Source: an uncultured Pseudomonadota bacterium
GTDB taxonomy: Bacteria; Pseudomonadota; Gammaproteobacteria; Burkholderiales; SG8-39
Direction: 5' to 3'
DNA: 64,000 nucleotides
NCBI GenBank assembly: GCA_903895005.1
Contig: CAITSH010000400.1
Span: 1-64,000, forward strand
Shown here: positions 41,318-50,845 of the stretch, one piece after another
How the letters are laid out: each line of letters opens with the position of its first letter
Numbering within the stretch: position 1 is the stretch's first letter
Translations under genes and position numbers: made by a program
Notes under the pieces: generated by a model
The model's database searches: none
The model's input: the letters and a program-made list of their open reading frames with translations, nothing else
What the model was told of the DNA's origin: nothing

Positions 41318-43756
41318 TCAAAATCGCTTGGTCAGGCCGAAAAAGCCGTTCAACGCCCGCTCGGCTACGCCGTCGTACAGCCGCCGGTTTGTCTCCACGC
41401 CGTAGCGTACTTCAAAGCTGGGATCGAACTGGTAACGCTGCTGGTAGCGGATTGCACCGATGGTGCCGCTGCCGAATCCTTCCTGCCAGTAGCTTCCTGC
41501 CGTGACGACCAGCTGCTGGGTCCAACTGCGCTCGTAAGAGCGCCAGATGACATGTTCCGCATCAAGTGTGAGCGTCAGGGCCTCGTCCCTGGCCGGGTTG
41601 AAGTAGGGCGCGCCCGACAAGGAGTTGCGCGACGCGTAGTATTCAGGACGCAGGGTGAGGTCAAAATGCGGCCTGTCCACGATGCGCTGTGAAAACACCA
41701 CGGTTTGGCTTTGGCGCTCGTTGCCGTCGGAGAACCTGCTCATGCGCACCGAGGCGGCGACGGCGCGCGATTCGTGCCAGCGGTACTCCGCGCCAAGGTC
41801 GGCGGCGTTGGAGGTGATGCCGTAAAACAGTGCGCGCAACGGCGTGGTCGCGGCAAAGGCCTCGGCGCTGGCATAAACGGCCCAGTGGTCGTCGGGGCGC
41901 CAGGCACCGACCACGCTCGCGCCGGGCTTGTTGAGCGTGCCGCCGTTTTGCCATGCAACGGCTTCGACCGTCAGGTCGGGGCCGGAGTATTCCGCGCCCA
42001 GGCCGGCGCGTTTGCGCACCACCCGGCCCTCGACCGGCGTGGCGGTGGCATCGCCCACTGCCGCGAGGGCGCGCCAGCGTTCCGCCATTGGCGAAGAGTA
42101 GAGCCGCGCGGCGGTCTCCGAACCACCGCCGGGAGCGGCGGTGGCCGAACCGGATTCGCGCCGGCTGTTTACGTCAAAGCGAAACTCGGCCTTGTCGAAC
42201 AGCGCGAGGTCGCGGGCCAGACGTTGCACCGCCTGGTCGTCGGGGAAGCGTGCGATCAGGCTGGCCGTGCGTTTGCGTGCGGAGGCGATGTCGCGCCGGC
42301 GCAGGTCGGAGTCGGCGACAGCCACCTCGGTGCCGCGGTCTTCGGGGGCGAGGCTGGCGGCAATGTAGACCTCCTGTTCGGCGAGGCGCGGCCAGCCGCG
42401 CGCGGCGGCAACCGCGCCGCGGGCGGCGCGCAAATAGCCCAGCGCCGGGGCGTTGTCGGCCAGCGGGTCCATGCGCGACCACGCCTCGGCGTTCATGTCG
42501 GCGTAGTTGCGCGCGTTGGCGGCGAGGATTTGCGCGTCCAGCCAGTCGTTGTTGGCTTCGGGGCTGCTGCGCGCGGGCGTCACCTTGCGCGGCCCGCCTT
42601 CGGCGGCCAGGGCGTCGACCGTGGCAAAGGCGGCGGTAAAGTCCTCGTCCTCGACCTCGGCGTAAAAACGGCCGATGCGCGCGTCGCGTTCGCGCGGGTC
42701 GGCGTCAAGCACGTCCTGGTAGGCGCGGCGCGCTTCCTTTGGGCGGCGCAGGGAGAGCAAGGCATCGGCTTCGGCCAGGCGCACATACGGCGGAATGGTG
42801 TCGCCGGAGGCGCGCAGGTCGGCGATTTGAGCCAGTGATTCTGACCAGCGTTCGCGGTTGCGCAGCGCCACGGCGCGATCACGCCGCAAGCTGCGCAGCG
42901 CCGCCGCATCGACCGGCGTTGCCGCCACGGCCTCGGTGATGAGCACGTCAAGGTTGGCGATGGCTGCGTCGGTGCCGGCGAAGCGGTCCGCCTGTTGCTC
43001 GGACACAATCGCCTGGCCCCAGCGTACGCGGCTGCCAGCCTGGCGCACGCGCATGTCAAAGGGCGGCTTGTCTGCACGGCCGGCCGCTCCCGCGGCATAA
43101 GGCGCGCCCAGTTCCTGCAGGATGCGCGCCTGATCGCGTTTGGTCTCGGCGTTTCCCGGTTGCAGGCGGTTGGCCTCGGCATAGGCGCGCAAGGCCTTGA
43201 ACAAATCGCCCCCGGTGCGGGCGGCGTAGCCGCGTCCGCGCCAGGCTTCGGCGTTGCCCGGATTGCGCGCGACCAGGTCCTGCAAAAGCGCTTCGGCCTC
43301 GGCGGCGCGGCCAAGGTCGGTGAGCAGCGCCGCGAGCAGGATTGTCCAATCGGCATCGAGAGGCTTTTTTTGCAGGGCGGCCCGCGCCATGCGCCCGGCC
43401 TCGGCGAATTGGCGGTTGGCGCGATAGGCACGGGCAATGGCCGCCTCGACATAATCCGGTGCGTCGGCGGCGAGCCCGCGCCGCTCGTACAGGCGAATGG
43501 CTTCTTCATGCTGGCCGGCCCAGGTCAGCACCACGGCAAGGTCAAAGGCGATGCGCCGGTCGCTGCTGATCGTTTCGAGGCGGCGCAATTCGGCGATCGC
43601 CTGTTCCAGCCGGCCTTCGCGCGCCGCAATCACCGCCTGTTCGCGGCCGGCATTGACCTGTGCCGCATCGGCCGCCTGTGCCATGGCGGCGGGGACGGCA
43701 AGCATGCCTGTGAACAAACCGGCGCCGCCAAGCGCCGTCAGGTGAAGCGGGCGCAT
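41318..43756 (-). CDS. pgaA: PNAG export outer-membrane porin (PgaA family)
   Basis: 812 aa from ATG at 43756. Signal peptide to AAMAQAA. Residues 30 to about 500 form tetratricopeptide-like repeats (EEAIRLYERRG, AEAEALLQDLVARNPGNAEAWRGRG, KALRAYAEANRLQPGNAET) for PgaB and polymer interaction. The C-terminal 300 residues alternate in beta-barrel fashion and end in Phe, as outer-membrane proteins do. Its start codon overlaps the stop of the transglutaminase gene (ATGA), tying the pga genes to the Anbu cluster upstream. Confidence 0.92.
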   Translation of the reverse strand: MRPLHLTALGGAGLFTGMLAVPAAMAQAADAAQVNAGREQAVIAAREGRLEQAIAELRRLETISSDRRIAFDLAVVLTWAGQHEEAIRLYERRGLAADAPDYVEAAIARAYRANRQFAEAGRMARAALQKKPLDADWTILLAALLTDLGRAAEAEALLQDLVARNPGNAEAWRGRGYAARTGGDLFKALRAYAEANRLQPGNAETKRDQARILQELGAPYAAGAAGRADKPPFDMRVRQAGSRVRWGQAIVSEQQADRFAGTDAAIANLDVLITEAVAATPVDAAALRSLRRDRAVALRNRERWSESLAQIADLRASGDTIPPYVRLAEADALLSLRRPKEARRAYQDVLDADPRERDARIGRFYAEVEDEDFTAAFATVDALAAEGGPRKVTPARSSPEANNDWLDAQILAANARNYADMNAEAWSRMDPLADNAPALGYLRAARGAVAAARGWPRLAEQEVYIAASLAPEDRGTEVAVADSDLRRRDIASARKRTASLIARFPDDQAVQRLARDLALFDKAEFRFDVNSRRESGSATAAPGGGSETAARLYSSPMAERWRALAAVGDATATPVEGRVVRKRAGLGAEYSGPDLTVEAVAWQNGGTLNKPGASVVGAWRPDDHWAVYASAEAFAATTPLRALFYGITSNAADLGAEYRWHESRAVAASVRMSRFSDGNERQSQTVVFSQRIVDRPHFDLTLRPEYYASRNSLSGAPYFNPARDEALTLTLDAEHVIWRSYERSWTQQLVVTAGSYWQEGFGSGTIGAIRYQQRYQFDPSFEVRYGVETNRRLYDGVAERALNGFFGLTKRF

Positions 43757-46700
43757 CACGAGGGACGGCGGCGCAGGTCCAGGGTGTAGGGGAACTGCGG
43801 ATTGAGCGTCTCGGTCTTGACGTCCATGGCCCCGGGCGAGTGGCCATGGGACCAGAAGCGCGCCACGCGGCGCGCTTCGGCCTCGTTGGCATTGACCGGG
43901 AACGTATCGTAGTTGCGTCCGCCGGGATGCACCACGTGGTAGGTGCAGCCGCCGATGGCACGTCCGCTCCAGGTATCGATCAGGTCGAATACCAGCGGCG
44001 AATGCACGCCAATGGTCGGGTGCAGCGCCGATGGCGGATTCCAGGCACGGTAGCGCACGGCGGCGACAAATTCGCCATGGGTGCCGGTCGGGTGCAGCGG
44101 CACCGCGCGGCCGTTGCAGGCGACCAGGTGACGGTTGCTGATCATGCCGTTGACCTTGACCTGCAGGCGCTCTACAGAAGAATCGACGTAACGTGCGGTC
44201 GCACCAAGCTGTACTTCCTCGCCCAGTACATGCCAGGGTTCGATCGCCTGGCGCAGTTCGATCTGCACGCCTTCGTAGACGGCGGTGCCGTGGCGCGGGA
44301 AGCGGAATTCCAGGAAGGGGGCATACCACGCCTCGCGCAGGTCGTATCCGGCATGGGCGAGATCGCGGATTACGTCGCGAATGTCCTGCTCGATGAAGTG
44401 CGGCAGCATGAAGCGGTCGTGTAGCTCGGTGCCCCAGTAAATGAGCTGGGCTTTGTAAGGGGTTTTCCAGAATCGCGCGACCAGCGCGCGCAGCAGGAGC
44501 ATCTGCACCAGACTCATGCGTGCGTGAGGCGGCATCTCAAAGGCCCGGAACTCGACCAGACCAAGCCGACCGGTGGGGCCGTCGGGTGAGTAAAGCTTGT
44601 CGATGGAAAATTCGGCGCGATGGGTGTTGCCGGTAAGGTCGACGAGCAGGTGGCGCAGCAGGCGGTCGACCATCCAGGGTTTGGGGCTTTCCTTGCCGGG
44701 GGCGAGATGCTCGGCGATTTGCTGAAAGGCGATTTCCAGTTCGTACAGGTTGTCGTCGCGCGCCTCGTCAACGCGCGGGGCTTGGCTGGTGGGACCGAGG
44801 AACTGACCCGAGAACAGGTAGGACAGTGCCGGGTGGTTTTGCCAATACGTGATGAGGCTGGCGAGCAGGTCCGGCCGGCGCAGCATGGGCGAATCTGCAG
44901 GCGTGATGCCGCCAAGGGTGACGTGGTTGCCGCCGCCGGTGCCCGTGTGGCGCCCGTCGAGCATGAATTTCTCGGTGCCAAGCCGTGCCTGGCGCGCCTC
45001 TTCGTAAAGGACGGTTGTGTTGTGTACCAGTTCGTCCCAGCTGCTGGCCGGATGGATGTTGACCTCGATCACGCCCGGATCCGGGGTGACGCTGAGCACC
45101 TTGAGGCGGGTGTCAAAGGGCGGGGTGTAGCCCTCGGTGCGAATTGGAATCTTGAGCGAGGCGGCGACGTTTTCGATTGCGGCGATGAGATTGACGAAGT
45201 CTTCAAGGCGTTGCAGCGGCGGCAGGAACACATGCAGGCGGCCGGCGCGTGCTTCAAACACAAGCGCCGTGCGCACCACCTCTTTGGGTTTTGGCTTTTT
45301 CCCGGTAGCGGCCTTGCTTTCGCCGCGCGCCTTCTCGGCCGCGGTGTGCGCATCGTGGAGCGGGCTTGCTGCGTCAAAGGGGTCGCGCGGGAACTCGGGC
45401 TCGACATCCTCGGGCAGCACTTCGGGCAGAGATGCAAGGGGCAGGCGGTAGCCCATGGCCGAGTCGCCAGGCAGCAGGTATACATGCTCGCGCTTGATCG
45501 GCCAGGGGCTGCTTAGCCAGGTGGTTGTTTCGGTTTTACCCTCAAGCGCCTTGAGCGGAAGTATGAAGCCGGCGCATTTGCCCAACCCGCGGCCGAGCAG
45601 ACGGGCGAGGCGTGAGCGCTCGCCGGGCTCTTCGAGGTCGGCCTTGAGCGGATCCGCGTTGTCGGGCAGACCCTCTTCCAGAAGCGCTGCCTGCACCACG
45701 TCTTCATAGGCACTGATCAGGTAACGTGCGTCCAGGCCGAGTTCGATTGCGAGCGCTGCGCCAAAGCGTTGCGCGTCATCGACGTCGAATTCCGTGTTGG
45801 CATCTTCGGCCGCGATCAGTGCCTTGTTGCGCCACAACGGTTTGCCGTCCGGGCGCCACATGATGCCCAGCGCCCAGCGCGGCAGCGGCTCGCCCGGATA
45901 CCATTTGCCCTGGCCGTAATGCAGCAATGCGCCGGGGGCAAACCGCTCGGCAAGCCGGCGCGCCAGTTGTTCCGCAAGCGTCCATTTTTTCGGCGACAGC
46001 GCGGTGTAATTCCATTCGGCGCCTTCCATGTTATCAATGGACACAAAGGTCGGTTCCCCGCCCTGTGTTAGACGGACGTCGCCGGCCACGAGGTCGACAT
46101 CGACCTTGGCACCAAGCGCAAGAATGTCCCGCCACTGTGATTCGGTATAGGGTTTGGTGACGCGCGGATCCTCGTGGATGCGCGTCACGGTCATGGCGAA
46201 GTCGAGCGTCGACTCACACACATCGGTGAATCCGATGATCGCGGCCGCACTTCCGGTGAGGGCCGTGCAGGCGAGCGGAATATGGCCTTCCCCGGCCATC
46301 AGGCCCGAAGTTGGGTCAAGGCCGATCCAACCCGCTCCGGGAATGAACACCTCCGTCCAGGCGTGCAGGTCGGTGAAGTCCTTCTCGGTGCCAGAGGGGC
46401 CGTCGAGGGATTTCTGGTCGGCCGTGAGCTGGATCAGGTAACCGGACACGAAACGTGCGGCCAGCCCCATGTGGCGCAGAATCTGCACCAGCAACCAGCC
46501 GGAGTCGCGGCACGAACCGCAGGCCAGTTGCAGTGTTTCATCCGGCGCCTGCACGCCAGGCTGCATCCGGACCAGGTAGGCGATATCGCGCTGCACGCGC
46601 TGGTTGGCGGCAACGAGGAAATCAACGATACCCATGCCGGGCCTGAAGCCGTCGCGTTTGAAGTTTTCCAGCCACGTTGCAAGCAGCGGGCCGGCCGGTT

Positions 46701-47061
46701 CGGCGTCTAGGTAGGGCGTGAGCTCCTGCTGCAACAGCGCGGGGTAGGCGAAGGGAAAGGTCTCGGCGTAAGACTCGACGAAAAAGTCGAAGGGGTTGAT
46801 CACCGTCATGTCCGCGACGAGGTCGACCTCGACGCACAACTGGTTCGACTTTTCCGGGAATACCAGTCGTGCGACGTAGTTGCCGTAGGCATCCTGCTGC
46901 CAGTTGATGAAATGCTTTTCTGGCAGGATGCTCAGCGAGTAGCTGATGATGGGGGTGCGGCAGTGCGGGGCCGGGCGCAGGCGCACTTCATGGGGCGACA
47001 GCCCCACGCAGCGGTCAAACGTGTAGCGGGTGCGGTGGTTTAACGCGACACGAATGGACAT
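43756..47061 (-). CDS. Transglutaminase-like / DUF2126 fusion protein of the Anbu cluster
   Basis: 1101 aa from the ATG at 47061, with MSIRVALNHRTRYTFDRCV as the usual opening. The N-terminal 300 residues form a bacterial transglutaminase-like domain with the catalytic Cys in CGSCRDSGWLLVQ, the His in DLHAWTEVFIPG and an Asp in GLDPT. The remaining 800 residues are DUF2126, with GGEPTFVSIDN and LDGRHTGTGGGNHVTLGG, resembling a glutamate-cysteine-ligase-like/amidoligase region. These proteins co-occur with alpha-E, ATP-grasp and Anbu genes and are predicted to make or break amide bonds on peptides. The substrate is unknown. Confidence 0.9.
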   Translation of the reverse strand: MSIRVALNHRTRYTFDRCVGLSPHEVRLRPAPHCRTPIISYSLSILPEKHFINWQQDAYGNYVARLVFPEKSNQLCVEVDLVADMTVINPFDFFVESYAETFPFAYPALLQQELTPYLDAEPAGPLLATWLENFKRDGFRPGMGIVDFLVAANQRVQRDIAYLVRMQPGVQAPDETLQLACGSCRDSGWLLVQILRHMGLAARFVSGYLIQLTADQKSLDGPSGTEKDFTDLHAWTEVFIPGAGWIGLDPTSGLMAGEGHIPLACTALTGSAAAIIGFTDVCESTLDFAMTVTRIHEDPRVTKPYTESQWRDILALGAKVDVDLVAGDVRLTQGGEPTFVSIDNMEGAEWNYTALSPKKWTLAEQLARRLAERFAPGALLHYGQGKWYPGEPLPRWALGIMWRPDGKPLWRNKALIAAEDANTEFDVDDAQRFGAALAIELGLDARYLISAYEDVVQAALLEEGLPDNADPLKADLEEPGERSRLARLLGRGLGKCAGFILPLKALEGKTETTTWLSSPWPIKREHVYLLPGDSAMGYRLPLASLPEVLPEDVEPEFPRDPFDAASPLHDAHTAAEKARGESKAATGKKPKPKEVVRTALVFEARAGRLHVFLPPLQRLEDFVNLIAAIENVAASLKIPIRTEGYTPPFDTRLKVLSVTPDPGVIEVNIHPASSWDELVHNTTVLYEEARQARLGTEKFMLDGRHTGTGGGNHVTLGGITPADSPMLRRPDLLASLITYWQNHPALSYLFSGQFLGPTSQAPRVDEARDDNLYELEIAFQQIAEHLAPGKESPKPWMVDRLLRHLLVDLTGNTHRAEFSIDKLYSPDGPTGRLGLVEFRAFEMPPHARMSLVQMLLLRALVARFWKTPYKAQLIYWGTELHDRFMLPHFIEQDIRDVIRDLAHAGYDLREAWYAPFLEFRFPRHGTAVYEGVQIELRQAIEPWHVLGEEVQLGATARYVDSSVERLQVKVNGMISNRHLVACNGRAVPLHPTGTHGEFVAAVRYRAWNPPSALHPTIGVHSPLVFDLIDTWSGRAIGGCTYHVVHPGGRNYDTFPVNANEAEARRVARFWSHGHSPGAMDVKTETLNPQFPYTLDLRRRPS

Positions 47062-47149
47062 GGCCGGGTGCAGGCGGGGGTGTTGCGTGAAGGGTACGAC
47101 GTGTGGAAGGACTTGCCGGGGGCGGCGGCCCCGGGCGCGTCGGGGGGAG

Positions 47150-47926
47150 TCACTTGAATATCTGCCCGTTCTGCTGTGCCGGAACCACGGTACTGTCGTC
47201 CCAGTAGGGGTCCGGTAGTTGTGCAAACACGCGGCGCAGGCCTTCGCCCCACTGCGTATGGATCATGTTGAAGTAGGGGTCGTTTTCGGTGATGCGCCGC
47301 TGCAAGCCGATTTTCAGGCTGTCGTTGTCGTATGTCACCAGGTCTATGGGCAGGCCGACAGACACATTTGAGCGCATGGTCGAATCGAAGGACACCAGCA
47401 CGCACTTGCTGGCTTCGACCAGGTTGGAAGTGGTTTTGATTACGCGGTCGATGATCGGCTTGCCGTACTTGGTTTCGCCGATCTGGAAGAAAGGGGTCTC
47501 CTGGGTCGCCTCGATGTAGTTGCCCTCGGAATAAATGAGGTAAAGGCGTTGCGAGTCCCCCGCAACCTGGCCGCCGATGATGAACGAGGCACTGGAATCG
47601 ATGTTGTGTTGCGCAAGGTAGGGTGCGTCGCGCTCGCGTACCTCGCGCAGGCAATCGCCCAGCAGGCCGGCGATCTCGAACATCGACTGCGCCGTGAACA
47701 GGTTGACCGGTCCCTCGTTTTTGCGCGCCTTTTGCTCCATCAGGTTGATGGCGCTTTGCGTCACCGAGAGGTTCCCCGAACTCATGGCCACCACCACCCG
47801 GTCGCCCGGGCGGTCGACCACTTTCATTTTCCGGAAGGTCGAGATCTGGTCGATTCCGGCATTGGTACGCGAATCGGACGCGAATACCAGGCCGGCGTCC
47901 AGGATGATGCCTACGCAGTAAGTCAT
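47150..47926 (-). CDS. Anbu proteasome-like peptidase
   Basis: 258 aa starting MTYCVGIILDAGLVFASDSRTN. After removal of Met, Thr2 would be the N-terminal nucleophile, as in proteasome beta subunits and HslV, and Asp18 and Lys33 (FRKMKVV) fit the catalytic set. Anbu assembles into open helical or ring-like particles in studied bacteria; no unfoldase partner gene is adjacent. It lies between alpha-E and the transglutaminase. A good promoter sits in the 114-bp gap before it, so its expression may exceed or differ from the upstream pair. Confidence 0.92.
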   Translation of the reverse strand: MTYCVGIILDAGLVFASDSRTNAGIDQISTFRKMKVVDRPGDRVVVAMSSGNLSVTQSAINLMEQKARKNEGPVNLFTAQSMFEIAGLLGDCLREVRERDAPYLAQHNIDSSASFIIGGQVAGDSQRLYLIYSEGNYIEATQETPFFQIGETKYGKPIIDRVIKTTSNLVEASKCVLVSFDSTMRSNVSVGLPIDLVTYDNDSLKIGLQRRITENDPYFNMIHTQWGEGLRRVFAQLPDPYWDDSTVVPAQQNGQIFK

Positions 47927-47963
47927 TAAAAATGTGGCAAGTGTGCGGTTGCGGAAACATCAG

Positions 47964-47992
47964 AGCATAGAGGATGCGCAAGTGTCGGGCAA
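47964..47992 (-). promoter_or_regulatory. Candidate promoter of anbu (and of the downstream transglutaminase-pga genes)
   Basis: On the minus strand TTGCCC (47987-47992), exact 17-bp spacer, TATGCT (47964-47969), about 37 bases before the anbu ATG. Immediately upstream is an AT-rich stretch (about 48000-48016), which may act as an UP element. Confidence 0.5.
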
Positions 47993-48040
47993 CCTGCATT
48001 AAATTTTAATTTAAACAAAGGGTTGATCAACATAATCGCC

Positions 48041-49000
48041 TTAGGAATAGGCGGGCGCGAGGAAATGCTGATTTACCTCGGCGTTGAGCGCGTCCATTTG
48101 CTCGACAAAGTCCATCAGATACTCGTGCAGGCCTTGTTCCATGATCTTTTCGGTGCGGCCGTAATGCAGCCTTGCATGCATTTCCCCGGCGAGGCGCTCC
48201 GGCTCCTGGCTTGCGGTATCGGATAGTTCGGTAAAAATGTTGTAAATCGCGTTCATGCAGTGGTGCAGCGAGCGCGGTACGTCTTCGCGCAGGATGAGCA
48301 GTTCGGCAACGCGCAGGGGCGTGATGACGTCGCGGTAAATTTTTCGGTATGACTCGAACGCCGAAACCGAGCGCAGCAATGCGCCCCATTGGTAGTAGTC
48401 CACTGCGCCGCCGACGTCCTCTACAGTGGGAAGCAGCGTGTGATATTTGACGTCAAGGATGCGCGCGGTGTTGTCGGCGCGTTCCATGAAGGTGGCGAGG
48501 CGGATGAACCGGTAACCCTCGTCGCGCAGCATGGTGCCAAACGTCACGCCGCGAAAGAGATGCGAGCGCATCTTTACCCACTCGAAAAACTCGGCGACGC
48601 CCTGGCGCTGCAGTTTGGCATAGGTGGTGTTGCGGATTTCGAGCCAGGTCGTGTTGAGGCTCTCCCACATCTCGGAGGTGATCGCGCCGCGCTGGGCCCG
48701 GGCGTTTTCGCGCGCCATTTGCAGCGAGGCGATGATGCTCGAAGGATTGGAGGCATCGAGCACCATGTACTCGATTACGCCCTCCGCGGTGAGTTGCTGC
48801 TGGCGCTCGTAGTAGCCGGTGGCAAGCCCGGTATAGACGAGCGGAAGCGACCACGGCTCGGCCCATTTCTCGCCCTGATCGAGGATGCGGTAGGGCAGCA
48901 GCGACATGCGATAGGTGATGTCGAGCATGCGCGCGGCGTTTTCCGCGCGCTCGACGTGACGCGACATCCAGAACAGGTCGTTTGCAGTGCGGCTTAGCAT
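48041..49000 (-). CDS. Alpha-E domain protein
   Basis: 319 aa, opening MLSRTANDLFWMSRHVERAENAARMLD, the diagnostic alpha-E (DUF403) start. The protein is almost all alpha-helical. A conserved RADNTARILDVKYH stretch lies mid-protein. The domain is found only with circularly permuted ATP-grasp and transglutaminase genes; it probably supports the amide-forming reaction, but no activity is established. It starts 18 bp after the ATP-grasp stop. Confidence 0.93.
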   Translation of the reverse strand: MLSRTANDLFWMSRHVERAENAARMLDITYRMSLLPYRILDQGEKWAEPWSLPLVYTGLATGYYERQQQLTAEGVIEYMVLDASNPSSIIASLQMARENARAQRGAITSEMWESLNTTWLEIRNTTYAKLQRQGVAEFFEWVKMRSHLFRGVTFGTMLRDEGYRFIRLATFMERADNTARILDVKYHTLLPTVEDVGGAVDYYQWGALLRSVSAFESYRKIYRDVITPLRVAELLILREDVPRSLHHCMNAIYNIFTELSDTASQEPERLAGEMHARLHYGRTEKIMEQGLHEYLMDFVEQMDALNAEVNQHFLAPAYS

Positions 49001-49018
49001 GATGGCGTGGCGTTCACG

Positions 49019-50461
49019 TTAGTATTCCAGTACCCAGGTGTCCTTGGTGCCGCCGCCTTGCGAGGAATTGACGACAAGCGATCCTTCGGCAAGGGCGACA
49101 CGGGTCAACCCGCCGGGGACGATGTTGTTGCCCTTGCCCGAAAGCACGAAAGGGCGCAGATCGAGGTGCCTCGGGGCGATTCCGGCATCGACGAAGGTCG
49201 GGCAGGTGGACAGCGACAGAGTCGGCTGGGCGATATATTTTTCCGGCGATGCGATGATGCGTTCACGAAAATCCGCAAGCTGTGCCGCCGTGGAAGCGGG
49301 GCCGACCAGCATGCCGTAGCCACCGGCGCCGTGTACCTCCTTGACAACCAGTTCCTTAAGGTGGTCAAGCACGTAGGCGTAGTCGTCCTTTTTGCGCAAT
49401 TCATAGGTCGGCACGTTATTGAGGATGGGTTTTTCACCCAGGTAGAACTTGATCATGTCGGGCACGTGGACGTACATCGACTTGTCGTCGGCAACGCCGG
49501 TGCCGATGGCGTTGGCGAGCGTCACCCGCCCGGCCTTGTAGGCGGAAAAGAGCCCGGGTACGCCCAGGATGGAATCCTTGCGAAAGGCGAGCGGGTCGAG
49601 AAAATCGTCGTCGACGCGCCGGTAGATCACATCGACCTGTTGCGGTCCGCGGGTGGTGCGCATGTAGACCGTGTCGTCCCGTACGAACATGTCCTGCCCC
49701 TCGACCAGTTCGATGCCCATCTGCTGTGCGAGAAAGGTGTGTTCGAAATAAGCCGAATTGAATGAGCCAGGCGTGAGGAGCACCACCGTTGGATTGTTCG
49801 TGCCCGAGGGCGCGACAGCGCGCAGGTTGTCCAGCAGCATGTCCGGGTAATGTTCCACCGGCGCGATGGCGTGGCGCGCGAAAAGTTCGGGGAACAGTCG
49901 CATCATCATTTTACGGTTCTCCAGCATGTAGGACACGCCAGAGGGAACGCGCAGGTTGTCCTCAAGGACGAAGAACTCACCTTCACCGGCGCGGACGATG
50001 TCGACCCCGGCGATGTGCGCGTAGACGCCACCGGTGACGTTGAGCCCCTGCATTTGCGGGCGGTATTGGCTGTTGCTGAGCACCTTTTCGGACGGGACAA
50101 TGCCGGCTTTGAGGATGTCCTGGCCGTGGTACACGTCATTCAGGAACAGGTTGAGCGCACGCAGGCGCTGCTTAAGGCCTGCCTCAAGGGTGCGCCACTC
50201 ACCGGCTGAAAGCACACGCGGAATGATGTCGAAGGGAATCAGGCGCTCGGTGCCGGAATCTTCGCCGTAGACAGCAAAGGTGATGCCCACGCGATGGAAT
50301 AGCAATTCTGCCTCGACGCGTTTTGGCGCGATCTGGTCGGGGGGCATCGCCTGCAGCCAGTCGTTATAGGTGCGGTAGTGCTGGCGCACCGACCCATCCT
50401 GGCCGCGCATCTCGTCGTAAAAGGTCGGCGTCTTGGCCGATTGGGATTGGTTTTGCGACAT
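49019..50461 (-). CDS. Circularly permuted ATP-grasp protein
   Basis: 480 aa from the ATG at 50461; the ORF runs 36 codons further but the family begins near FYDEMRGQDGSVRQHY. It contains FVLEDNLRVPSGVSYMLENR, YRRVDDDFLDP, VVKEVHGAGGYGMLVGP and LRPFVLSGKGNNIVPGGLTRVAL, all typical of the circularly permuted ATP-grasp family (DUF404/407). These are predicted peptide-bond-forming ligases. First gene of the eight-gene minus-strand run that ends at pgaD. Confidence 0.93.
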   Translation of the reverse strand: MSQNQSQSAKTPTFYDEMRGQDGSVRQHYRTYNDWLQAMPPDQIAPKRVEAELLFHRVGITFAVYGEDSGTERLIPFDIIPRVLSAGEWRTLEAGLKQRLRALNLFLNDVYHGQDILKAGIVPSEKVLSNSQYRPQMQGLNVTGGVYAHIAGVDIVRAGEGEFFVLEDNLRVPSGVSYMLENRKMMMRLFPELFARHAIAPVEHYPDMLLDNLRAVAPSGTNNPTVVLLTPGSFNSAYFEHTFLAQQMGIELVEGQDMFVRDDTVYMRTTRGPQQVDVIYRRVDDDFLDPLAFRKDSILGVPGLFSAYKAGRVTLANAIGTGVADDKSMYVHVPDMIKFYLGEKPILNNVPTYELRKKDDYAYVLDHLKELVVKEVHGAGGYGMLVGPASTAAQLADFRERIIASPEKYIAQPTLSLSTCPTFVDAGIAPRHLDLRPFVLSGKGNNIVPGGLTRVALAEGSLVVNSSQGGGTKDTWVLEY

Positions 50462-50845
50462 GTTCAGCGGATACGCGCTTTCGAACTGTATTGGGCTGTA
50501 ACGCCGGGACTTTGGGCGGCTTGAACCACCTGATGGTGACAGTAAAGCATTCTGTTTCAGTCTTAGCAATGCTTATGCCACGAAGAGGTGCGTGTCATCA
50601 AGTGGTTGATACGTTGGCGTTATGTTTCGATGCACACGAGCTCCGCGCGCGCTGCCGCACCAAATCTGTGCTGCCGGCAAAGCCTTGGTGCGGCTGGCTT
50701 TCGTGGATCGGCTGCGATTTTCCCTTTGTTATACTCGTCGCGAGTTTGCGTCCTACACGGGTGCCCGACCCGCGCCTCATGGTGCAGGACCGGTGTTGGT
50801 TTTTCCCTGTTTTCCGGGATTTTTTAGAATTTTTGAGGAATCGTT
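50462..50845. other. 384-bp divergent intergenic region
   Basis: Lies between the start of the Anbu-pga gene run (minus) and an unknown gene (plus). A TATACT box at 50730-50735 on the plus strand and a TAGAAT at 50824-50829 are possible -10 elements without convincing -35 partners. No conserved reading frame or clear RNA hairpin was found. Confidence 0.6.

Noticed and set aside
41318..44329. 1003-residue reading of PgaA
   Set aside because: The first 190 residues overlap the transglutaminase gene out of frame; the signal peptide begins at the ATG at 43756.
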